A stretch of 64,000 bases of DNA from DATFDN01 sp963830565. GTDB taxonomy: Bacteria > Pseudomonadota > Alphaproteobacteria > Acetobacterales > Acetobacteraceae. Below, piece after piece: positions 33,960 to 40,633 of the stretch; position 1 is the stretch's first letter; each line of letters begins with the position of its first letter. The notes beneath the pieces were generated by a model. It was given only the letters and a program-made list of their open reading frames with translations, had not been told where the DNA came from and ran no database searches. Location: positions 1-64,000 of the forward strand of contig CAWHMO010000009.1 of assembly GCA_963830565.1 (NCBI GenBank), in the 5' to 3' direction. Position numbers and translations under genes: made by a program.

Positions 33960-35039
33960 TCAAGCGACTACCCGCAGTCGTGGCCGGGGCGGCTCATTGT
34001 CGCTGATGGGGCCGTACATCTTCAGGAACTCGTGCTCATGCAGCGGGACAAAGCCGCAAAGGTCGGCGAGGGAGTAACCCAAGGCCCCGAGATGGGCCTT
34101 AATGATGGATCGCAGGACCGTGGGCTTCTCGTGCTCGAAGTCGAGTTCGGCGGGTTCGCTCGTGCGCCAGCCCTTCGTGCTCATCAGCTTCCAAAGGTAT
34201 CTACTCTGGTTATGGTCGGTGTAGCCGAGCGTCTTAGCCCTCATGAGAAGGGCTTGCATGGCCACCCTCCACTCGGGTTTGAGTGCGGCCAGTAATTCGA
34301 GCGTTACCCGCCTTCCTTGAAACGCCGCCCCCACGTCGCCTGCCGGCATCAGGAAGGCCGAAGCGAATTCGTTGGCCTCGTCCTCCATCGTCGCCGTTGG
34401 GAAACGGTGCATCACGAGATGGCCGACCTCGTGCGCGAGCGTGAACCGCATCCGATCGGCTGGATGCCCAGCGTTCAGGAGCACCAATGGCGGCTGGCCC
34501 GGCACCTTGAAGGTCATCCCGCTGACAGAGGCACCGCCGAAGTCGGATGCCCCAACGACCACGCCGGCCCTTTCAACAAGAGCCGTCACGTTCTTTACGG
34601 GGCCGGGCGGAAGCCCCCAGTGCGCGCGCACTACGGCCGCGATCTTTTCGGGCGATCCGTACTGCTCGACATCCATTTGCGGGAGGGTCGTTTTCGGCTC
34701 GAAATCCACCGCCTCCAAGAAGCGCCGCATCTGCATGACGCGGATGTTCAACTCAGCCGTGACCATATCCAAATCACGGGCAGTGATGTCCGTCTTGGCC
34801 CGCGCCATCGGGTGGACGCTGACCGGAGGACCGAACACCGGCTCGCGCACATCAAAAAAGGTCCGTGGCAAGTCGTAAACAAGCGCCGCTTTCAGCAAAA
34901 ATGTTTCGTCAGGCTCCGCAACGCCGTTCTCAAAACGAGAGAGAACCGGCTGTACAACGCCAAGCTTGGGCGCAGCCTCCTTCTGCGTGAATCCCTTACG
35001 CTGACGCGCCAAGCGCAGCATTTCGCCGACGCCGGTCAT
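33960..35039 (-). CDS. XRE-family HTH / ImmA-IrrE metallopeptidase regulator (transposon cargo)
   Basis: A 359-aa fusion. Residues 1-65 form an XRE helix-turn-helix (LRLARQRKGFTQKEAAPKLG, PVLSRFENGVAEPDE). About 150-260 is an ImmA/IrrE zinc peptidase with the motif TLAHEVGHLVMHRF (HExxH) and the downstream EANEFASAFLMP that supplies the third ligand. In mobile elements such proteins cleave repressors or antitoxins after stress, releasing transfer or toxin genes. The partner gene upstream ends 3 nt before its ATG, so the two form one unit. The C-terminal 100 residues are unassigned. Confidence 0.88.
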   Translation of the reverse strand: MTGVGEMLRLARQRKGFTQKEAAPKLGVVQPVLSRFENGVAEPDETFLLKAALVYDLPRTFFDVREPVFGPPVSVHPMARAKTDITARDLDMVTAELNIRVMQMRRFLEAVDFEPKTTLPQMDVEQYGSPEKIAAVVRAHWGLPPGPVKNVTALVERAGVVVGASDFGGASVSGMTFKVPGQPPLVLLNAGHPADRMRFTLAHEVGHLVMHRFPTATMEDEANEFASAFLMPAGDVGAAFQGRRVTLELLAALKPEWRVAMQALLMRAKTLGYTDHNQSRYLWKLMSTKGWRTSEPAELDFEHEKPTVLRSIIKAHLGALGYSLADLCGFVPLHEHEFLKMYGPISDNEPPRPRLRVVA

Positions 35040-35042
35040 TGC

Positions 35043-35675
35043 TCATTTCTTCACGGGCTTGGAGTCGGGCCGGGCTTTTGGCGTCACGAGATCGTCGCCG
35101 TCCGGCTCAGGCTGCGCGGTCGGAGGCAAGAGCATCGGCACCACGTCGTCGGCTTTGGCAGACTCGCCGATTTCATACTCCCAAACCAGACGGTCGCCGT
35201 CGCGCGCTACCACGAGCACCGTCTCCACCTTGGTCCAGATTTCATTAGGCAACCAGATGATCTCTACCCTCGCGGTTTCGGGCGGCATGTTCGGCAAAAC
35301 GCCATCCGCATCCATGAAGGCCATCGCCGTCTGCGTTGGGACGTTGCGGCCGAGCTTGTCGTCTCCGCCCTTCTTGAAGCGCACCAGCAAGCTCCCTCGA
35401 AAGAACAGCTTGAACGTCTGCGCCTCTTGCTCGACAGAGACACGAGGCTCGGCCCCGAAAAGTAGGATTGCGCGACGCGCAATTGCATCGAAAACGTCGT
35501 TGGATATCGTCCGGTGATAAAGTGGCGGCGGTAGGCCGGCCGACGTACGAAGTCCATGCACGGTACGCCACTCGCCCCACGCTTCGTGGACGATGTGCCA
35601 GATCAGCCCGTGGTAAGGCCCGAGGATGTCACGCGCCTCGTCTTTGGTCGGTATGGCCACCAGCTCGCCCCGCAC
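35043..35675 (-). CDS. Unknown protein paired with the XRE/ImmA gene (transposon cargo)
   Basis: A 210-aa soluble protein of no family I recognise. It opens IPTKDEARDILGPYHGLIWHIVHEAW, has a predicted mixed alpha/beta middle (VEQEAQTFKLFFRGSLLVRF), and ends with an acidic-to-basic tail rich in Pro and Lys. The GTG start at 35675 is the only good option. It ends 3 nt before the XRE/ImmA ATG, the spacing expected of a regulated two-gene module. It could be the target, the toxin or an accessory factor. Confidence 0.6.
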   Translation of the reverse strand: MRGELVAIPTKDEARDILGPYHGLIWHIVHEAWGEWRTVHGLRTSAGLPPPLYHRTISNDVFDAIARRAILLFGAEPRVSVEQEAQTFKLFFRGSLLVRFKKGGDDKLGRNVPTQTAMAFMDADGVLPNMPPETARVEIIWLPNEIWTKVETVLVVARDGDRLVWEYEIGESAKADDVVPMLLPPTAQPEPDGDDLVTPKARPDSKPVKK

Positions 35676-35732
35676 TGATGACCGATACGGTATCGTGGCT
35701 CTTTTGCAAAATCAAGGGAGATTATACAAATC

Positions 35733-35981
35733 CTATTCAGAAGGTTTCGTCCATCGCTTCACCGCCGCTCTTTTGGCGATCTCCGCCCGCTTCTCCGGGG
35801 TCAGGTTCCGAGCACGGGCGGCGCCACCCTTCTTCCCCAAGGCGGCGGCGTTCGGGTCTTTCCCCGCCTGCTCGGGGGTATCGTCCTCCTCCTGCTCCTC
35901 TCCGGTCGCGATCCGCATGACCTTCACGGCCCCGCCGATCACGTTGGCGGGGCGCTTCTCGCCTCGGGGGCCTCTGGGCAT
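35733..35981 (-). CDS. Small basic KGG-motif protein (transposon cargo)
   Basis: An 82-aa charged protein ending GKKGGAARARNLTPEKRAEI then AKRAAVKRW. This KGG-x-A-R...LTPEKR...IAKKAA pattern is found in many small alphaproteobacterial and mobile-element proteins, with suspected nucleic-acid binding. The middle is acidic (EEQEEDDTPEQ). ATG at 35981 overlaps the upstream gene stop (TGATG). Confidence 0.6.
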   Translation of the reverse strand: MPRGPRGEKRPANVIGGAVKVMRIATGEEQEEDDTPEQAGKDPNAAALGKKGGAARARNLTPEKRAEIAKRAAVKRWTKPSE

Positions 35982-36292
35982 CACGGCACCTGAATGAAGG
36001 ACGCTAGGCGGCTGGACATCTCTCGAATGTCAGCAGCTTCAAAAACACCGCTCAGTGGAATTGTCGGGGAACCGCTCTGGTCGTACCACATGAGCCAGAA
36101 GACATCGCGACCATCGACCTTATCGATTACGTGTTCGAGCCAGAGACTATAGCCCCCGCCGATGAGCGATTGATCGAACACGCTCCCGCGCGCCTGCCCT
36201 GAGCCGTGCGGGTGGCCTTTGTGTATGTCAGTATCGAAACGCCTGTTCGAGCAAGTATACGCTATTCCGTTGAGCCGATCCTTGAAGGCCAT
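35981..36292 (-). CDS. Unknown 103-aa protein (transposon cargo)
   Basis: A soluble protein starting MAFKDRLNGIAYTCSNRRFD, with aromatic strands YSLWLEHVIDKVDGRDVFWL. I recognise no family. GGAGATCAGGA precedes the ATG; a TTG start at 36376 inside the terminal repeat would add 28 residues but lacks a ribosome site. It is the promoter-proximal gene of the minus-strand cargo operon. Confidence 0.5.
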   Translation of the reverse strand: MAFKDRLNGIAYTCSNRRFDTDIHKGHPHGSGQARGSVFDQSLIGGGYSLWLEHVIDKVDGRDVFWLMWYDQSGSPTIPLSGVFEAADIREMSSRLASFIQVP

Positions 36293-36374
36293 TCCTGATC
36301 TCCGATTGCTTACCGTTAAGCATACGAGATCGGGACGAGAAGTGCGATACCCTCGATGGTAGGGCGCAAAATTC

Positions 36375-36395
36375 AAAATTCAAACTGAGACACTA
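36375..36395 (-). repeat. Right terminal inverted repeat of the transposon
   Basis: Exact reverse complement of 32135-32155. It continues inward with a second TTGAATTTT-like copy on the minus strand, so the right end has a short direct repeat next to the terminus. Confidence 0.85.
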
Positions 36396-36428
36396 TCCTG
36401 ACCGAGGCGGCCTTGCGACCGCGGGCGC

Positions 36429-36796
36429 TTACCTCTGACGTGCCTTGCGGGCGGCGTAGCGCGCGTCGCGCGCCGCCTTGCGCGCCGCCTTCTCGGCCTC
36501 GGCCCGCGCCGCCTTCTCGGCCTCACGGGCGGCCTGCTGCCTCTCGCGTTCGGCCTGCTCGGCGAGCCGGGCCGCCTCGGCCTCCGCCTCGCGGGCGGCC
36601 TCCACCTCCCGCGCCGCCCCGCGCTCGGCAAGGCGGGCTTCGCGGGCTTCGGCGATGGCCTTCAGCTCCGCCTGGCGTTGCCGCACGACGGGGTCATCCG
36701 GCCCGGCTTGGCGCGGAACTTCTCCAGCATGGCCTTTCGGGCCTGGGCGGCGGTGTTCAGGCGATCGGTGAACTTGGCGTCCTTGGAGGCACTCAT
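36429..36796 (-). pseudogene. DUF6481-like coiled-coil protein, one frameshift
   Basis: A small Ala/Glu/Arg-rich helical protein. The N-terminal frame reads MSASKDAKFTDRLNTAAQAR and KAMLEKFRAKPG. The second resumes VRQRQAELKAIAEAREARLA and runs as a continuous charged helix. One missing base near 36699-36701 separates them; restoring it gives about 122 aa. Function unknown. It starts 18 bp after the hemB stop on the same strand and may be cotranscribed. Confidence 0.7.
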
Positions 36797-36813
36797 CGTC
36801 GGTTGGATGCTCC

Positions 36814-37791
36814 TCAGAAGCCCTGGCGGATCACGTCGCGCGCGAAATAGGTCAGGATCAGGTCCGCGCCGGCGCGCTTGAAGGCGCCCAGCGTCTCGCG
36901 CACCACCCGGCGCTCGTCGATGGCGCCGGCGGCGGCGGCGAACCTGATCATCGCGTACTCGCCGCTGACCTGATAGACGGCGATCGGCAGCAAGGTGCGC
37001 TCGCGCAGGCGGGCCAACACGTCGAGATAGGGCAGGCCGGGCTTGACCATGAGGATGTCCGCGCCCTCGGCCTCGTCGAGCAGGGATTCGCGCAGCGCCT
37101 CGCGCCCGTTCAGCGGGTCCATCTGGTAGGTCTTCCGGTCGCCCTTCAGCTCGCAGCCGGCCGCCGCCCGGAACGGGCCGTAGAAGGCGGAGGCGAACTT
37201 GGATGAGTAGGCCATGATCGGTGTCTGTCCGTGCCCGGCGGCGTCGAGCGCATGGCGGATGGCGGCAACCTGTCCATCCATCATCGCCGAGGGTGCGATC
37301 ATGTCGGCTCCGGCATCGGCGGCGATGACCGCTTGGCGGGCGAGGTTCTCGACGGTGGGATCATTGGCCACCTGGCCATGCGCGATCACGCCGCAATGGC
37401 CGTGATCGGTGTATTCGCAGAAGCAGATGTCGGGGATCACGACCAGCTCGGGCGCGGCGTCCTTGGCGGTGCGCACCATCCGCGCCACCAACCCGTCGTC
37501 GCGGCAAGCGTCGCTGCCCGTTGGATCCTTGTGGTGGGAGACGCCGAATGGCACCACGGCCCGCACGCCGTCGCGCGCCAGATGCTCGATGGTCCGCGCC
37601 AGGTGGCGTTCGGGGATGCGCTCGACGCCCGGCATGCTGTTGACCGGCAGTGGGTCGTCGATGCCTTCCTCGACGAAGATCGGCTGGATCAGGTCATGCG
37701 CGGTGAGCGTGGTCTCCCGGACCAGGTCGCGCAGCGCCGACGTGCCGCGCAGCCGCCGCAGGCGGGTCGAGGGAAAGCTGCCGACGGTCAT
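36814..37791 (-). CDS. hemB: Delta-aminolevulinic acid dehydratase (porphobilinogen synthase)
   Basis: Condenses two aminolevulinates to porphobilinogen in haem and corrin synthesis. The 325-aa length is typical. Active-site blocks: IPDICFCEYTDHGHCGV (metal-binding segment of the alphaproteobacterial type), the Schiff-base lysine in MAYSSKFASAFYGPFR, and the second lysine in ILMVKPGLPYLD. CAGGAGA precedes the ATG at 37791. Downstream of the polysaccharide cluster but separated by a hairpin. Confidence 0.97.
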   Translation of the reverse strand: MTVGSFPSTRLRRLRGTSALRDLVRETTLTAHDLIQPIFVEEGIDDPLPVNSMPGVERIPERHLARTIEHLARDGVRAVVPFGVSHHKDPTGSDACRDDGLVARMVRTAKDAAPELVVIPDICFCEYTDHGHCGVIAHGQVANDPTVENLARQAVIAADAGADMIAPSAMMDGQVAAIRHALDAAGHGQTPIMAYSSKFASAFYGPFRAAAGCELKGDRKTYQMDPLNGREALRESLLDEAEGADILMVKPGLPYLDVLARLRERTLLPIAVYQVSGEYAMIRFAAAAGAIDERRVVRETLGAFKRAGADLILTYFARDVIRQGF

Positions 37792-37879
37792 GGTCGGTCT
37801 CCTGAGCATCGGAGGTGCCATAGGCCGAGGGACGCGCGCTGCCAAGGGGCGGGGATGAGGGGAGCCGAGCAGACGGAAA

Positions 37880-37930
37880 GTGCCCGGAAGGCACCCTCAC
37901 CACGCCTGTCTCCCGCTAGCGGGAGGGTGA
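37880..37930. repeat. Hairpin plus REP-like palindrome at the glycosyltransferase 3-prime end
   Basis: GTGCC/GGCAC (37880-37894) forms a small stem followed, on the minus strand, by TTTCC, a weak terminator. Next to it CTCCCGC-TA-GCGGGAG (around 37911-37926), with further pairing outward (CCCTCACCAC to GTGAGAGTGG), forms a palindrome related to 25175-25222. This palindrome encodes the last residues of the glycosyltransferase. Confidence 0.6.
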
Positions 37931-39114
37931 GAGTGGTGGCCCGCCAGCACGCCCCGGAACACCGCCAACTGCCCCGCCGTGGTCTCCTCCCAGCCGAACC
38001 GCTCGGCATAGGCCCGCGTCGCCGCGCGCCCGGGCGCCGCCGCGAGCAATCTTCGCGCCCCGGCCGCCAGCGCCTCCACGGTGCGCGCAACGATCATTCC
38101 CGCCTCGGGCGCGCGCACCACCTCCGGGTTGCCCCAGATATTCGTCGCGACTACCGGCGTGCCGCACGCCATCGCCTCCAGCAGCACGTTGGCCCAGCCC
38201 TCGCGCGACGAGGCGAGGATCAGCGCGTCCGCCGCACCATACAGTTCCGCCATCTCGCCGTGCGGGCGCGCGCCCAGCAGGCGCACCCGCGCGGCGAGGC
38301 CCAGTTCCGCGACCAGTGCCTCTAGCCGAGACCGCTCCGGCCCCTCACCCGCTACCAGCAGCTCGCAGCCGGGAAGCGCGGCCAGCGCCCGGATCACCAG
38401 ATCATGGCCCTTGCGCTCGATCAGATGGCCTACCGAGAGCAGCGTGGGACGGCTCAGGCCAAGCCCCGCGCGCAGCGTCGCGCGATCCGCCGGCGGGCGG
38501 AACAGGCGCGTATCGACGCCGTTGCGCAGCACCGTCACCTTCGGCTCCGCCGCGCCTAGCCCGACCATTGCCTGCTTCAGCGCCGCGCTCACCGCGATCA
38601 GCGCCGCCGCGCTTGAAAGTGCCCCCTGAATCAGCCGGCGCGGCACGGCATGGCGCGGGATCAGGTTCACGTCGGTGCCGCGCGCGGTGATCACCACGGG
38701 CAGGCCGAGCCGGCGCCCCAGCCAGACCGCCGCCACGCCGTCGGGATAGACGTAGTGGGCGTCGATCGCGTCCACGCCCCGCCCCTGGGCCAGCATCCGG
38801 CGCAGGAACGGCAAGGCGGCGCGATACAAAAGCCAGGGCGCAGCCGACATGCCGAAGCGCGGGATCACCGGAAAGCGCGGGTGATGCACCATCAGCCCGT
38901 GCCGCTCCTCCCGCGCCGGCGCTCGCGCGTTCAGCGCCCAGTCGCCGAACATACGGGCGCGGAGGGGAAAATACGGCACCGGCGCTATAACCGTGCTCGC
39001 CGCCTCGCCGCTGGCGACCAGGTGACGCAGCCGGTTCTCCACGAACACGCCGTGATTGGGCCGCGCGGCGTTCGGATAGAGCGTGGAGAAAGTCAGGAGC
39101 CGGAGCGTTTCCAT
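37897..39114 (-). CDS. Glycosyltransferase family 4 (exosortase-associated exopolysaccharide cluster)
   Basis: A 405-aa GT-B enzyme. The N-terminal domain starts LRLLTFSTLYPNAARPNHGV. The C-terminal domain has LLSVGHLIERKGHDLVIRAL and the nucleotide-sugar motif ALILASSREGWANVLLEAMA with E-x7-E, placing it in GT4. It likely adds a hexose to a lipid-linked exopolysaccharide. Downstream of an O-ligase and a PrsT-like gene it matches exosortase-A-type clusters. Its last 12 residues (HSHPPASGRQAW) come from a REP-like palindrome and may not be ancestral. GAGAGG precedes the ATG. Confidence 0.88.
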   Translation of the reverse strand: METLRLLTFSTLYPNAARPNHGVFVENRLRHLVASGEAASTVIAPVPYFPLRARMFGDWALNARAPAREERHGLMVHHPRFPVIPRFGMSAAPWLLYRAALPFLRRMLAQGRGVDAIDAHYVYPDGVAAVWLGRRLGLPVVITARGTDVNLIPRHAVPRRLIQGALSSAAALIAVSAALKQAMVGLGAAEPKVTVLRNGVDTRLFRPPADRATLRAGLGLSRPTLLSVGHLIERKGHDLVIRALAALPGCELLVAGEGPERSRLEALVAELGLAARVRLLGARPHGEMAELYGAADALILASSREGWANVLLEAMACGTPVVATNIWGNPEVVRAPEAGMIVARTVEALAAGARRLLAAAPGRAATRAYAERFGWEETTAGQLAVFRGVLAGHHSHPPASGRQAW

Positions 39115-39305
39115 GGCCTCTCGCGTGCCGCCGCCACTCTCGCCCTTTCGCGCGCGGGAGACGACTGGGGCGGGGGTTCCTCCTGCCCGCGCATGTCGAA
39201 TGGACTCCAGGCCCCACCCCTGCCCCCCTGGCCGCCCTCGTTGCTGCTCCACACCCCAAGCCACGTCACCGCGACCATTGTCAGCAGCAGCAGGAGCCCG
39301 GTCAT
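39093..39305 (-). CDS. Small single-helix membrane protein, possible
   Basis: A 70-aa frame between the O-ligase and the glycosyltransferase: one transmembrane helix (MTGLLLLLTMVAVTWLGVW) and a Gly/Pro/Arg-rich tail. It starts 11 nt after the ligase stop and overlaps the next start by 22 nt, as a coupled small gene would. No family recognised, and the ribosome site is weak. Confidence 0.45.
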   Translation of the reverse strand: MTGLLLLLTMVAVTWLGVWSSNEGGQGGRGGAWSPFDMRGQEEPPPQSSPARERARVAAARERPWKRSGS

Positions 39306-39315
39306 CGCGCGACGC

Positions 39316-40633
39316 TCATCGCGCGGCCACCGGCAACCCTGCGCCCAATGCATGGCGTCCGCGCGCCGGCGCCGGCGCCGCGTCCGCGACAGCGGCCACC
39401 GCGCGGCGCACGTACACATCGGTCGCCGTCACCACGCCCAGCAGGGTGAAGTAGAAGTCCCAGTAGCACAGCGACAGGAAGGTGCCGCCGACCAGGTACG
39501 CAACCATCGAGACCTGTGCCATGCGCGCCAGATCGGCGCACCACGCGAGCTCCGGCCGGTCGCGCGTCGTGCGGATGATGCGGCGCGAGGCGACGGCGCT
39601 GGCGACCGTGATCCCGACCCAAATGAAGAAGGTCGGGAAGCCGTGCTCGCCCAGCGTCTCGAACCAGATGCTATGCACCGCACGCGCCGGCGAGGCCGGG
39701 TCCACCTGGTCCACCACCGTCCGCGAATACGGACCATAGAAGCCGCTGCCGACCAGCGGCCGCGCCGTCGCCAGCAGCCAGGCCGTGTGCCACATCGTCA
39801 GCCGCCCCTCGGCCGAGCCGTCCTCCTTGTACAACTCGATCGTGTGCATCCGCTCCATCCAGCCCTGCGGCATGAACGACACCGCGCCGGCCACCGCGCC
39901 GAACACCAGCGCGCCATACAGCAGCTTGCGCCGGCTCTTGAACCAGAACAGCACCGCCACCGCCGCCAATGCGATCAGCGCGCCACGCGAGTAGGAGGCG
40001 ACGATCGCGAACAAGGTCAGCACCATGGCGGCCGCGAGCCCGGTACCGCACGATTCGATGCGCCGAATGCAGGCGCAGGAAGTTCATCAGCGGCAAGGTC
40101 ACCAGCAGCCCCACCGCCAGATGGTTGTTGTCCTCGATCATCGTGGACGGCGGGCCGATGATGCGCGAGCTGCCGCCAGACAGGATGGTGAACGCTCCGC
40201 CCTTCACCCCGAAGAACGCCAGCGACAGCACCATGACCCACACCAGCGCCTGGATGCGCCGCCGGCTGGTCAGCAACGCCACGCTGAGCAGGATGACGGT
40301 GAAGACCTTAATGGCCCATACGTACTTTTCGGTGGCCTCGGGCAGTGGCGAGAGCGCCACCGCCGTGGTCACGGTGATCGCGGCCATGAACAGCAGCATC
40401 ATCGTGGTCACGCCGGTGATCGGCAGCCGCTTCGGCTCCTGCGCGAGCAGGCAGCCGGTCACGGTCGCGACGAAAGTCAGCATCGCCCACGGCACTTGGC
40501 TCGCGAATCCCCAGGCAAGTTGATGCGGGTTCATAAACGAGATCCACGACCACAGGAGCACGCCGACGAACGGCCATCGCAGGGTCATCCCCAGCAGAAC
40601 CAGCATGTCACCGGCAAGCAGCAGCGAGCGCAC
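39316..40633 (-). pseudogene. Putative O-glycosylation ligase, exosortase A system-associated, one frameshift
   Basis: Polytopic membrane protein of the WaaL/O-antigen-ligase superfamily. The N-terminal frame shows LRWPFVGVLLWSWISFMNPH and STMIEDNNHLAVGLLVTLPL. The second has LFAIVASYSRGALIALAAVA and HSIWFETLGEHGF. One extra base near 40041-40046 (GTGCGGTACCGGGCTC for GTACGGGCTC) separates them; corrected length about 438 aa. It probably moves a polysaccharide or O-glycan onto an acceptor at the outer face of the inner membrane. GTG start directly abuts the PrsT-like stop. Confidence 0.82.

Larger units (their letters stand above)
32133..36397. mobile_element. Cargo-carrying transposon with IS1-like transposase
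   Basis: A 4.26-kb block bounded by perfect 21-bp inverted repeats (32135-32155 and 36375-36395). It is visibly less GC-rich than its flanks. All substantial genes inside run on the minus strand: a 103-aa protein, a small KGG-motif protein, a 210-aa protein, an XRE/ImmA regulator, the transposase and a DUF4145 protein. The flanks show TCCTG at both sides followed by CCGGG versus ACCGAGG, so any target duplication is imperfect. It sits between serC and the DUF6481 gene. A transposase of this size with six passengers is unusual for an IS1-like element. Confidence 0.72.
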
